From Pseudeuparius sepicola (Eukaryota > Arthropoda > Insecta > Coleoptera > Anthribidae): 64,000 nucleotides of DNA. The DNA is taken from contig OY987298.1 in assembly GCA_963920635.1 (NCBI GenBank), positions 105,405,309 to 105,469,308 on the forward strand, written 5' to 3'. Shown here one piece after another: positions 25,216 to 36,881 of the stretch. The notes below the pieces were generated by a model, which worked only from the letters and a program-made list of their open reading frames with translations, was not told the DNA's origin and did no database searches. Made by a program: the position numbers and the translations under genes. Numbering within the stretch: position 1 is the stretch's first letter; each line of letters starts with the position of its first letter.

Positions 25216-26311
25216 AAGCTGTCTGGGGTTGTTCTTCATCATTTACGCTGCCCGAATTTGCCTAACTTTCCATTCAACTCTCTAATAACGTTATTGAAGT
25301 TTTTTTCCTTTGGTTTTTTAAGTTGGGGATTCATTTTGGTTTTGTTTACCACAGCTCTCCCGAACAGATTCAAACTCCAAGATTCCACACACCTTGTATC
25401 TAGGTATACCTTTTATATATTTTATGCTCATTAGACAATTAGATTTGAATTCATCGGAACACTTAATTGAAATATTTATCCCATTATTTAGAATTAATTT
25501 AGAAACACCCTATATAATGAAACCAAAGCTTAAAAATTGCATGCCATTTTGTTTCATTAACCAAATCGAAATATGAAGCAACATAATTATGTTAGAATCA
25601 CAAGCATGCTCATGCTACCTCATCTAGGTAAATTACCTACTATGTGTTAAAGAGAGAGTGGGGCCTTGGCTCCTATAGTAGGAATACGGTGTATTTCTAC
25701 TGATGATCATAATTAATAAAAGACCATTAAGAGAAAAATGTAATTATATATTTAACTTCAACTTTGTTTATATCTTGTTGCATGGGGGCACATGGTCTTG
25801 TGTTCTTATATATTACCTGCCACTGTTCTTCACAGCCTTCTTAGGTATCCCTTCGTTTTAGACAACCCACTCATACTCGTATTTGACAAGCACACCAAAT
25901 ATTCAAGATACAAAGAAATTAACCTTTTCAAAGCAATACTCAGCCGCTTAACAATATGGCTCTTGTCCCATGGAGTACATGTGCACAGCTTGACACATAG
26001 AAATAGATCACAAAATAAGCTGAGCCATCAGACAATTTACTATTGACAATAATTCTGCTGTGTTAAATGAAAATATCGTATTTTCATGATTTTTCATTTA
26101 TGGCAAAATTTGACTATTATGGTGAATATCCAACTGCTTATTTTACTTCAAAAGCCGTATTTGCACCATATGAAAGGACACATTCTGTTGTATAGTGGTG
26201 ACAGATCCTCAGTCATCAAAATCCAAGAAATACTAGTGACAGTATAAGGGACAGTATATGTGTGTTCAGAAATTACGGCAATTAACGGAGTAAACTTGAG
26301 TTTTCATTGTA

Positions 26312-26728
26312 CAGGGTAAGTTTTTTTTTTGATGATCAGTAATGGGGAAATAATTGCAGTTTTGTGGCCCCAATTTAAAGTGCCTTGTGGATTTTTGAAA
26401 AAAGGCGTGGCTTACAGATATTTTGAAAAACGATTTATTCTAATTCGTCTGGCTTCGTTGTTTCTGATTTTAGATAAAAAGTGTAAATACCAAAGTTAGA
26501 GGGAGTTGTATCCCCAATGTCCTACTTCACGTGACAGCTGTCATTTTCGAGATATGACACAAACTTTTGTTTTTTAAATGGAAGCCAGGCATTTTTAAAG
26601 CTTTCCAACGATATAGTACTCGATATGGTTATTCCGAAAAATAATGGAAGTAACTTCCCCATTTAGCCTTCCTTCTATCTCCGCTAGTTTCCGAGATCCC
26701 CATACTGATCATAAAAAAACTCACCCTG
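26312..26728. mobile_element. family G TA-target fold-back element, simple copy
   Basis: 417 bp. Ends CAGGGTAAGTTTTTTTTTTG and the complement of CAGGGTGAGTTTTTTTATGA, with TA on each side (26310-26311, 26729-26730). Subterminal GATGATCAGTA and TACTGATCAT also pair. Noncoding. It is the uninterrupted reference for the large composite copy at 36486-44171, whose ends read CAGGGTGAGTTTTTTTTTTA. Confidence 0.85.
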
Positions 26729-27289
26729 TATATTTCAGCATAGCTTATCATCTATAATTTGATATTCAAAATTTAGAAAAATAATCTGAATATTTAGAAA
26801 ATACAGGATCTTTCAAATGCCGATTATTTTTTTATATAAACATATTCTATACATATAACATAATATCCTAATAACAACAGGTCCCAATCTCCTAGCAACC
26901 AGTGGTGGTGATGAGGTTTTTGTTTCATAATTTCATGAATTACAAACAGAATTTTTTAAAATATTTTATGATGGCTACTCCACGGGCGTGCCCACAGAAA
27001 ATATACGCTACGCGGACAGAAGTTCCACACAATGTAATTATTTGGCAGCCCGAAAGGAAGCCGGCTCTCGAAAGCCGGCTTCCCCTGGCTTTCAGCAGTG
27101 TCTATAAAAGAATTCTTCCATAGTTCTGCCTTCACGGCCGTGGTACTTTCATTACTCAATACTAGGCGGCAGCACGCTAGGAAAAAGCATCCGAAAGCGG
27201 CGTTGCCGGATTGTGCAAACAGTCAGATTGTGCTGTCAGCAGTAACTATAGAATTCTTCCCTCGAGAGATTTATTTTTTTCGTAGTTTT

Positions 27290-27870
27290 TGGAAAGGGTA
27301 TTCAATATTTTACGAATCCGTGGCTGAAAAAAATTACTGCGCTAAAACTACCCCTGCACCCCTCAAGGAACAAAATAATAACTACCTACATTATTCTTGG
27401 TCCGATTATCTGCGCCGTTTTTAGCAACGACGTTCCAAATGATTCCAGATGCATATGAACCCATGGTAGAGAAATTTACAAGCAAAAATTATCCCTTCCG
27501 ACTATGTCCGACTATGGTAGTTTTTTGAAAGCGTAGCCACTATAACTCTTATTTGACGAATCCGTGGTAGAAAAAAATCATCGTACAAAAGCTACCCCAT
27601 GCACCCCCTGAAAAATTGAAAATTCCATTGTTCTTAGTTCGAGGTTCACCGTTTTAGAAAGGACGTTCCAAATGATTCCAGATGCACAAATTAGTGGTTG
27701 AAAAAATTTGTCAGGAAAAACTACCCCCTCTACCAGAGATATTGTTTTCGGGACGATTATTTAGTCATTTTTTGAAGAGGCATTTACTATATACCTACCT
27801 TATTTCACGAATCGGTGGTTGAAAACATTTACGGGGCAAAAACTACCCCTTCCCACCCCAGGGCCGGAAG
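27290..27870 (-). repeat. ~125-bp satellite, left array (inverted)
   Basis: About five monomers with starts near 27312, 27447, 27560, 27688 and 27806. Each contains a diverged form of CGAATCCGTGGTTGAAAAAA followed by AAAACTACCCC. This is the reverse complement of the right-array consensus. The monomers are more diverged than those of the right array. Confidence 0.8.
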
Positions 27871-27889
27871 TTTGTTTTTAATTTGATTA

Positions 27890-29480
27890 TTGTTGTTTTT
27901 TGAGGGGTGCTGGGGGTATTATTTGCCCAAAAATTTTTTTCGTCCAACAATTTTTTTAACCACGAATTTGTGCATCTGGAATCATTGCGAATGTCCTTGC
28001 TAAAATTGATGCGGATCCGACAATATAAGTTATCATTTTTGTTCTTAAAGGGGTGCTGGGGGTAGTTTTCGCACAAGAATTTTTTTCAACCGCGAATTCG
28101 TGAATCTAGAGTCATTATAAGAACGTATACTTGCTAAAATCGGCCAGGATCCGACATTGAAGTTATAATTTTTTTAAAAGGGTGCTGGGTTAGTTTTCCC
28201 CCAACAATTTTTTTAAAGTACAAATTTGTGCATCTGGAATCATTAGGAATGTCCTTGCTAAAAACGGTGAGAATCATACCATGAAATTTTCCTTTTTTTT
28301 CCTTAAGGGATAGTGGGGGGTAGTTTTTGCCCAACAAATTTTTTCAACTACGAATTCGCGCATCTAGAATCATTATAGGAACGTCCTTGCTAAAATTGGA
28401 GAGGATCCGACAATGAAGTTATCATTTTTGTTCTTAAAGGGGTGCTGAGGGTAGTTTTCGAACAAGAATTTTTTTCAACCGCGAATTCGTGAATCTAGAA
28501 TCATCTGGAACGTACTTGCTAAAATCCGACAATAAACTTTCAATTTTTTGTGCTAGGGGTAGTTTTCGCCCAACAATTTTTTTGTGCAGAATCATCAGGT
28601 ACGTCCTTGCTAAAAACGGTGGGAATCGTACCATGAAAGTTATCTTTTTTCTTTAAGGGGTAGTGGGGGTAGTTTTCGCCCAACAAATTTTTTCAACCAC
28701 GAATTCGCGCATTTGAAATCATTAGGAACGTCCTTGCTAAAATTGGTGAGAATCCGACAATAAAGTTATCATTTTTGTTTTTAAAGGGGTGCTGAGTGTA
28801 TACTTAGTTTTCGCACAAGAAATTTTTTCAACCGCGAATTCGTGACTCTAGTCATTAAAAACGTACTTGCTAAAATCGGCCAGGATCCGATAATGAAGTT
28901 ATAATTTTTTTAAAGGGGTGCTGCGGGTAGTTTCTGACCAACAACTTTTTTAAAGAAGGTACAGCTTTGTGCATTATCTGGCATCATTAGGAACGTCTTT
29001 GCTAAAAACGGTGGGAATCGTACCATGAAAGTTATCTTTTTTCTTTAAGGGGTAGTTTTCGCACAACAAATTTTTTCAACTACGAATTCGCGCATGTGGA
29101 ATCATTAGGAACGTTCCTTGATAAAATTGGCGAGGATCCGACAATGAAGTTATCATTTTTGGTCTTACAGGGTGCTGGAGGGTAGTTTTCGCACAAGAAT
29201 TTTTTTTCAACCACGATTTAGTGCATCTGAAGTCATTATGAACGTCCTTTCTAAAATCGGCATGGATCCGACAATAAAGTTATAATTTTTTTTCGTAAAA
29301 GGTCGGTGCTAGGGGTAGTTTTCACCCAACAATTTTTTTTAAGCACGAATTTGAGCATCTGGAATCATTAGCTAAAAATCGTACCATGAAAGTTGTCATT
29401 TTTTTTTCTCTAAGGGGTAAGTAGTGGAGGTAGTTTTCGCCCAACAATTTTTTTCAACCACGAATTCGTGCATTTGGAAC
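27890..29480 (+). repeat. ~125-bp satellite, right array with higher-order repeat
   Basis: About 13 monomers, starting near 27950, 28076, 28203, 28333, 28466, 28571, 28681, 28817, 28940, 29065, 29189, 29330 and 29440. The core reads CACGAATTCGTGCATCTGGA, then ACGTCCTTGCTAAAA, then GGGGTGCTGGGGGTAGTTTT. Three monomer variants cycle in order. One has CCGCGAATTCGTGAATCTAG, one has GTGCATCTGGAATCATTAGG with ATCGTACCATGAAA, and one has ACGAATTCGCGCAT with GAGGATCCGACAATGAAG. This gives a higher-order period of about 350-390 bp. Confidence 0.8.
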
Positions 29481-30317
29481 GTCCTTGCGGGGATCATGAT
29501 ATCAAATGAATATTTCAATAATACAAAAATACTTATAGGTAGAAAAAAACATTTGGAAACAGTGATTAAAATGATAAATTTGATATGCAACAAGTATTCA
29601 GTTAGTCCCAAAATTAAATAGTAAAACCGATACATTTGGCATCATTGACATCCTGTACATATTTTCTACATTGTAGAACAAATATTTACCGTACACTAAG
29701 TATATAGGTAATTGGTAAATAAAATAGTCACGAATAAAATATATTATTTGTAACATCTTCGTATATTTTAATCAGATAATTATTAGCTCTCAAGCACTCT
29801 GTATAACTTAGTATACGTCATACGACTTCTGCAAAGACGAAGCAAATAATAAATCCCACTATTATTTCGTATAGTTCAAGGCCTCTGACCGTCTGCCGGG
29901 AAATAGATTTTGATGACCGAAAGCGGCCGCCAGCATAGACAGCGTTTATGAAACCTTTATTCCTAAACCTTCGGCAACACGGTTAGGCTCTTCAGCTGAC
30001 TGCTGGCGCCTCTAGCGGTGACTTTTAGCAGAGGGCATTTTACGGTTTTTAAAATCGAACGATTCTGCATCCGAGCGCTATCTGTTAGGCCAAGGCAAAA
30101 CCAAGTTTCGGTGTGCTATACATATTTTACAAGCCCGATATACTGGCACTTCTGTCCGCGTAGCGTATATTTTCTGTGGGCGTGCCCTTTCTTGATTTAG
30201 TCTTAAGAGTTATTTAAAAAAAGTAGTGACCCCAACCAAAATAATTTTAGTCAATTTATTGCGCTATTCTGTCGATGGCGATGTTCGTAACGTTGCCGAA
30301 CTATTTTTCGGCTTTCG

Positions 30318-30420
30318 ATCGACCTTGGTTCAAATCGAGATCGAGGCAGATGTACGCACTTGCATTTATATAGAAAAAAAACAGCGCTGATGGCCAAGAG
30401 AGCTGGACAAATTTTTGATA
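30318..30420 (-). repeat. dispersed repeat, copy 2 (inverted)
   Basis: Reverse-complement relative of 17395-17482: GATCGACCTTGGTTCAAATC and CTGATGGCCAAGAGAGCTGG match its two diagnostic phrases. Confidence 0.6.
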
Positions 30421-31448
30421 TATATGCAGTTCTTTTTTGGATTTAGCTAGTTTACCTATATTATAATAACAATAAAAATTACAAAATATAGGTTTTCTGT
30501 TTACCTGTGTTTTTGTTCTTAGTTTCCCGTCTCACAGATATGGTAATTTAATTTAACGTTTTATCAGTAGTCAAATAATAAAATTTACCCATATCACAGA
30601 ATAAATAGTGCTATTGCCATAGGCTATAATATTCTGTGCCCACATGCAGTTTTTTTCAAAAGCTTAAATCAATTGGCAAGTTCTTCAATCATGATTTTTT
30701 TACTGCATATGGTGTTATTATTATTCTGTTTCTAAAAAATCTGTTTCGATCTTTAAAAGTTGTGGATGGCGGGAGACATAAAACAAAATCTCAGTTATCT
30801 CTCAAAAAAGTTTTTGCATACAACGGCGTTTTCATTAAATAGGGCAGAATTGTCAATATTCACAATAGTATATGTTTTTCGACTGTTAGGATTCCGTAAC
30901 TAATAATCGCAAAGTGTTTGGATGTCAGTTGTACAATTTCCAGCACCATCCTGTTTAGAAAAAGAAAATGGATATAATCAATTTTCTGTACAATGAAAGG
31001 AAACTGAGTTGTAGATGAAACGAAAATTTGAAGCTGCTGTTTATCCCTCTACCTCAAAAGCAACATGAAATAGTTGTCAGATTCTATTTATCGTCCACAT
31101 CAATAATTTATCTTTGAATAACAAAAATATTGGCTTTCTTGGACAAATATAATTTAAAAATGATTTAAAAATAAAATTATCTTTGTCCAAGGAAGCCGAT
31201 ATTTTTGTTTTCCAAAGATGAAATACTTGTCACAAATTATGCATATTTTGTAAAAATACAAAATCTACTTGAATGCCAAAAAAATATGATTTAAGTAATC
31301 TTTAAGAAAGAGAGATTACATTATTTATACCTATTCCCATTGAAAGGATGGCAATATTTATATTGGGGATATTTTTGTAGTGTTTTAAAATTCAAGGTCT
31401 TTGACTATTGCTAACTAGGCATGTACTAGTGAGTCCACCTAACCTTAC

Positions 31449-31620
31449 CTGTAGGCTCTTCTCGCTCGAGTCAAGCTTGGCCATTGATTCGTCCGACATA
31501 TTGACGTGATCAGCTTCGGCTGCAAGTGCGTTCACCACTGCATTGATAGTCTTGCTTTCACTGCCAAGGTCTTCCTCTCGGTGAGACAGCAGGTTCGGGT
31601 TCTTGCCAATCTTGTTTAAC
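31449..31620 (-). CDS. Ih: Ih channel (HCN), exon after the cyclic-nucleotide-binding domain
   Basis: 172-bp exon. Acceptor ...GATACAACCAG ends at 31621 and is preceded by a CTAAC branch-point-like motif. Donor is CAG/GTAAGG at 31448. The first G completes the Arg codon split by the exon at 45334-45441. The remaining 57 codons read LNKIGKNPNLLSHREEDLGS...KTINAVVNALAAEADHVNMS and end SSEKSLQ, phase 0. The sequence after ESVAAER continues LNKIGKNPN and INAVVNALAAEAD, the diagnostic stretch of insect Ih just C-terminal to the cyclic-nucleotide-binding domain. The segment is cytoplasmic. No stops or frameshifts. Confidence 0.92.
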
Positions 31621-32880
31621 CTGGTTGTATCAAAATGGGCAGGTGATGTTAGTTAGGTTTATATTGGACCGGGGTTATGATTGGTTGTGGCCTTGCAATG
31701 TAAATTGATTCAAATCTAACTTATTGTTCAGACAGTTAAACAAACGAATACAAAGTTTACTCCAAACATGAACTTCCTAAGAGTAAAAAGCTAAGGGGCG
31801 AGTCCAACATTTTAGACACATTGTCCAATTAAAGTGTTTCAATTTTCTTAAATTGTAAATTAAATTTTAAAAAATATGTATGTATTGACACATTTGCGAC
31901 CAGATAGCAAACAACCATAACACATGGGACAAAAGTATCTTGTGTGGAAACCTTTTTGCCAAGTTTCTACCACAAGATACCTGTTTCAGATCTGCAATTT
32001 AATAATAGCAAATTAATAGAAAATAAAGCACAGAACCCAAACTACCAAATCAGCTTTGTTACAAATATAAAAATGTGTTTTGTCATTTGCGTTTTATTAT
32101 ATTATGCAATGCCTGATAATCGCTTTCAATTGTGTATTTGTGTGGTGTGTTGTGTTGTGCTTCAGCTAAGCATACTTTGCTTGTGCTTGTTTAATTTATG
32201 ATTTATAAAATACTCATTGGCATAATAAGAGGGAGAGCGCATGGACAATTATCTCTACTCCTTGACCTCCATTTTGACTATTTGTACTATAGGTACCTAT
32301 AATATGCTACTTAGACAATATTTTTAAAGTTATTTCTTTATAGAGCTTCCTGGATATTATTGGGGTTTCTTTTCTTAGTAATTACTTCTACTACTCTAGT
32401 ATTAGTTTGAAAGTATGCTGAGCTTACTTTGGTCTACTGCAAATAAAAATCTACAAACCACCAAGAGTTTAACTTGCTGCCAGAATATGTAAAAAGATAA
32501 TACATAGGGTGATTGAAGTCAAAAGTTTTAAGCACACAGTGGGGCAGTCCCAGTAAGAAGAAAAATATGAAAAGAGATGTTGTTGAAGTTTAAAATGTGA
32601 AGCAATGAACCAGAGTAACTTGACGCTTCTGATTGAATACAAGCTCCGAAGGAGAACGCTGTTGCCAAATTTCATTGTATAATCTTATTGTTGAATCATA
32701 AAGAAATATATCTCTCATCTAAGTATACCTACATTATTGATGTCAGTCTTGATTCCACAAAAATATTAAGCATTATAACACTTGAAACACTGAGAAAACA
32801 CTATTCGCATCACGAGTACCAGCATTTATTTGAGAATTTTTCGAGAGTTTTCTCAATAGTCCTGCCCATATCCATGAATC

Positions 32881-33184
32881 CGTTGAGTGAAAGAATAAGA
32901 AGAGGCGCATCGAATGCGGAGATTTCGAGCCAGATTTCTATGCCCCGGCCAACTGCTTTAGGGCGACTTAATCAACGAGAAACCGCATCTAGTCGTCCAA
33001 AAGCAGTTGACCGGGATCTATTGGCACTGAGATTTATGTCCCGGGCGACGCCTTAGAACGACACGATCGATGAGAAACCGCTTCAATTCGTCCTAAAACA
33101 ACTGACCAGGATCTATCGGCCTTGAGATTGTGGACTCGCTATTACACGTGATGGTAGCGCCTCTTATTAGTTCTTCACTCAACG
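32881..33184. mobile_element. 304-bp TIR element with 7-bp TSD
   Basis: TIRs CGTTGAGTGAAAGAATAAGA (with AGAGGCGC following) and the complement GCGCCTCTTATTAGTTCTTC...CAACG. Flanked by ATGAATC at 32874-32880 and 33185-33191. The inside is two diverged direct repeats of about 110 bp, each with GCGAC..., GATGAGAAACCGC or CAACGAGAAACCGC, and TGACC(A/G)GGATCTAT. The ORF 32688-33056 runs through it and is not a gene. Confidence 0.85.
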
Positions 33185-33920
33185 ATGAATCACTCACTAA
33201 CATAAAACAGTGAACATGCGTTTTGGTGTGTATTTGGACATTGTGTGCTTAGTTTTGTGCTTTTTTGCTACTGCAATCTGTCGCATTATTTCTGGTGAGA
33301 GAAATCCACCTGGTTGTGGGCGCCAGGCTGAGTACCTGCCTCTAAACAACTAGCGTTGCTTGAGGGAAACCGAGAAGTTCATTCACAATCCATTAATTAC
33401 TGTTCAACACATTTTTGAATACTAACATTGATAGTAATAAAATATGAAAACTGTTTCCCTACAAATTTAAGATTTTAGATTTCTGATAAAAAATAAGTAA
33501 ATTTACAATAATAATTAATGCAACTAATGTCAACTGTGTGCCGGGAGTCGCATGCCCTGATGTGATGTTTAACAGCAGGGTCATCCATAAGCGCTATTAA
33601 CAGTCACAATTAGAAAGGGGGGGGTCAGCGACTGACCCCACTCTACATTTTTAGGTATCTTTCAAATTTGTACATATATTTTTATTTTCTTTTAGGACAT
33701 TTATTCCCAAAGTTTTCGGAACATATAGATTTTAAATTTACTTTTTTTTTAAGAAATTTGAGAGTTAAATAATGTTTTTTGAACGAAGAGTAGATCGTCA
33801 AATGCAGACAATATTACCAGAATTTATGTCAGTCAGTTATAATGTTGCTTGTAGAAATAAAGTTCATATTATCGCTGGTGTTGTTTCAGAGGTTGTACGT
33901 TAATTTACTTTTTTTTTACA

Positions 33921-34147
33921 ATGAGTGGAAAACATTTCAGTGATTCTGAACTAGAAACTGCTATTTATGAGGATGATGAGTTTTTTATGCGAGATGCATA
34001 GATCCAGACAAACCAAGTTCAGAAGATGAATCAGAGGTGGAACAATTGGAACAACAAGAACACCATGGTGAAGAAAGGATGAGTGTTCAAAAAAACTTGG
34101 GGTCAGCTGCTAAGCCTCTCGTTCTATGTTCCCCAGGTGTACAATGA
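33921..34147 (+). pseudogene. piggyBac-like transposase N-terminal remnant
   Basis: ATG at 33921 opens MSGKHFSDSELETAIYEDDE, ending at a TAG (33999-34001). One frame over, at 34001-34147, it continues DPDKPSSEDESEVEQLEQQE and ends at a TGA. A short acidic N-terminus of this kind (SDSE..., SSEDE...) is typical of piggyBac-like transposases and of MITEs derived from them. The catalytic core is absent. A GGGGTCAG motif occurs upstream (33618 region) and downstream (34100 region), but TTAA-flanked TIRs were not identified. Confidence 0.5.
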
Positions 34148-34405
34148 AGTTTTAAATGTGATTGTACCTATATGAAGTGTTTTAATGCACTTAGGAAAAT
34201 AATTTTTTAGTTTTGTTTGGTTGATTATACAATTTTATGTAATTTTTTCACCTACCGCATTAATTTTTTTACATCATGACTCAATCACCCTCTATAAAAA
34301 GTTTGCTAGGTATGCTTAACTAATATTTCTTTGAGCTGGATAAAGTGGAAAATTATAAGTTGTGTAATATAAATATTATCAGGTAACTTGATTAAGATAA
34401 AAATA

Positions 34406-35004
34406 GTTGCGTCTAATGTTATAAAGCTTTTTGAGCGCTACGCTTCTAAGCTTTAAAATTGCACTTACGATATGCACAGGTTACATTCAATAATTAGACT
34501 GTCTATAAAATGACAGCAAACCGAGCGATCTGCAAAACAGCTGAAGTGGAGGGAAGACCTCAAAGGTTCGCTAATATTCAAAATTTTTACCATCAATTAT
34601 TGAGCTCGTTCGTTGCTGTACAAATTGGGCCCTATAATTATAACCATTTATAACCTATGTGCCATCATTTCTTGCAACTACTCTGTATAACTACTAAACT
34701 TTCTATTCTTTCTGCTAGTTCCTCCATAATATATATTAATTTATTATTTATGAACAGTATACTAATTTTAACATAATTATGACCTAGAATTACCAGGGTC
34801 GATTTGCCAAATCTTCCCCTCCCCAAAATTGTCATGAATGCTTATGTGTAAATATATCGCTGAAATTAAATGCAAGGGACCGAGCGGAATTTTTCTGCAC
34901 TCGGTTTGCTTGCAAGCGGCTGAAATCCAGCGGAACCATCTAATGAAACGCGAGCAGTAAGCCGCTTGCATGCGCTCGAAAAGCTTGGTTGTATTAGACG
35001 CAAC
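34406..35004. mobile_element. ~0.6-kb TIR element
   Basis: GTTGCGTCTAATGTTATAAA..GC at 34406 recurs in reverse complement as ...GTATTAGACGCAAC ending at 35004. The inner parts (TTTTGAGCGC and GCGCTCGAAAAGC) also pair. The spacer contains ACTCGGTTTGC and the complementary phrase GCAAACCGAGC (34518 and 34900 region), so it is partly self-complementary. The minus-strand ORF 34777-35034 is a shadow. No TSD recognised. Confidence 0.7.
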
Positions 35005-36881
35005 CAATAACATTAAAGACAAAGAATTCTTCACATAAAACTCCCACCTTCCCTAACTTTTTATTTTTTGACCGATTTTTTGTGACAAAAATCACACTTG
35101 CCTACCATGTTTTTATGTAATTGTGTCAAGAAACTGGGTTTAAATATGAACAAAAAAGTAATTTCCTTTTCCTTTCCAGCCAAACTATTAAGTTAAAGAA
35201 AAACTAATAAGACAAAAAAATCTAAATTAATTGGGTTATAGAACCCAAATTTTTCCTTTTAAAGAAACAAACTTAGAAAAAAGTGCTGTACAAAAACCAA
35301 TATATGTTTCAGGTTGCTAGGTAGTAATTATACCGTAAAGTGTCTTCATACTTGCTGTTAACATATCACAAAATTCAAGTTTCTAGATGAGAAATAAAAT
35401 AAAACGATTTTTTTGTCCCTTTTAAGGTTGAAATAAAAATAATAATAATAAAAAACTATTTGAAGAGTTGTTTGTGATTAAAAATACTTAACAAATACCA
35501 CACATTTCAGTAGAATCAGCTCATTCTGATTTTTTGCACTCCCAGACAATTTCTAAAAAATTACCTAACGTAAAATGTGACTTTCAGAAATAATATTTCT
35601 TTTTGTTTTTTCTCTATTTTATGAAATTTTTTCATCTACTATAAAATATCGAAAAGATTGAAAATCGGTACTTTCACTGTAACTTTTAATTCCTAGCAAC
35701 TTTTTGTACCTACTATTTTTAGATGTCATATGACAAAATACAATCCTATCAGCTATCAGCGGCATCTGTTTTCCAAGACGTGGAGTTATAGCCATGAGAT
35801 AGGCCTTATAAATACGTAAGTTAAAGATATAATTTTTTTAGCATCTTATTACTTGGTGATTTTAGAGCGTGTAAGTTCCATTAGAGAGAGAGAGAGAGAG
35901 ATTCCAATGAGTTTTACTTTGATACCAAGACAAAAAAAACTGTAAAAAATTAAAAAGGTACCTATGAGGGTTGGGAGTTTTCTGTGGAAAACCTTGAATA
36001 TTCTAAATGTTTTGTCCTTTCTTAAAATAAATAAAATATTAAATCCATAACTTCGATAAATATGTATAGAAACTACATTTGGACAGAACCAGCTTATAAA
36101 AACTAAAAGCTTACCTAATAATTTCCTTCATTAAAACGCCTAAAATGTGCACTTTCTGAAGAGCAGCAGAGTTAAACCAATATAAATAATATGGCAGTTC
36201 AAATTAATGTTTTTCTTTGGCACAAAATCGCCTCTATTAATGAGTTTACTATTTCCTCGAAAACGCTAAGGGTGTATGTCAAGTCTAGATTATAATAGTT
36301 ACACCTACAGGAATTCTATGTAGTCAAGTACAATCTTTGAAAAGTTACAAATCGGATGACCAAAAATTGATTGAAGTTATTTACGCACATGTGACATAAT
36401 TTTAATTTATACCAGTGTGTGTCCGCGTTTGCTTGTGAATACTGCAGAAATCTACGAAGAGCCAAAAAAAATTCGACTTTATATACAGGGTGAGTTTTTT
36501 TTTTATGACCACTATGGGGATCTCGGAAACTAGCAGAGCTAGAACATAAATGGGGGAAGAATTGCAGTTTCTAATGCTCAATCTAATGTCCCTTTTGGAT
36601 TTTTAAAAAAAGTTCATGGCTCACTAGATATTTTGAAAAGAGTGTTTTTTTGCTATTTCATCAGATCTCTGTAGCTCCGTTATTTCTGATTATACGGAAA
36701 AACTGCAGAGACAAAAATTGTAGATAATTTTGGGCTTAATAAGATAATCTAATCCAACTTTTTATGTTGTTTGTGATTTTTGAGATGATATAAACTTGTG
36801 TTTTTTAAATGTAAATCGCTGTGGCCTTATTAAATCTGCCATTTTCTGAGCTTTCTAAAGAGATAATACCCGGCATAGCTA

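Larger units (their letters stand above)
26984..30187. mobile_element. FB-like 3.2-kb element with opposed satellite arrays
   Basis: The 40-bp terminal segment at 26984-27023 (GGGCGTGCCCACAGAAAATA...CGGACAGAAGT) recurs in reverse complement at 30148-30187 with two differences. Between the ends lie two arrays of one ~125-bp monomer in opposite orientation, at about 27290-27870 and 27890-29480. Long arms built from tandem repeats with a central inversion are the hallmark of Drosophila Foldback (FB) elements. No transposase frame is present (all ORFs are readings of the satellite). No TSD was evident at the TIR edges. The unique flanks inside the TIRs (27024-27290, 29480-30147) hold a strong hairpin, GAAGCCGGCTCTCGAAAGCC..., at about 27058-27083. 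Confidence 0.8.
16400..31448 (-). other. Ih intron (penultimate to last exon)
   Basis: About 15 kb. Contains a hairpin element (18837), a tRNA-like SINE (19661), a TA-target element (23151), a fold-back element (26312) and the FB-like satellite element (26984-30187). The stretches 16540-17394, 17481-18836, 19731-23150 and 30421-31448 show no genes. They include TE-like phrases such as CAGGGTG/CCACCCTGT variants (for example the unpaired AGGGTGATTC near 21135), a poly-C run at 18660-18669, and CCGGAAGT repeats near 20120-20145. Confidence 0.6.

Noticed and set aside
27290..29480. CRISPR-like array
   Set aside because: Repeats of ~125 bp diverge along their whole length and have no short identical repeat with unique spacers. 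This is a eukaryotic satellite.
34777..35034. 85-aa minus-strand ORF
   Set aside because: Lies within and across the end of the inverted-repeat element at 34406-35004; no homology.
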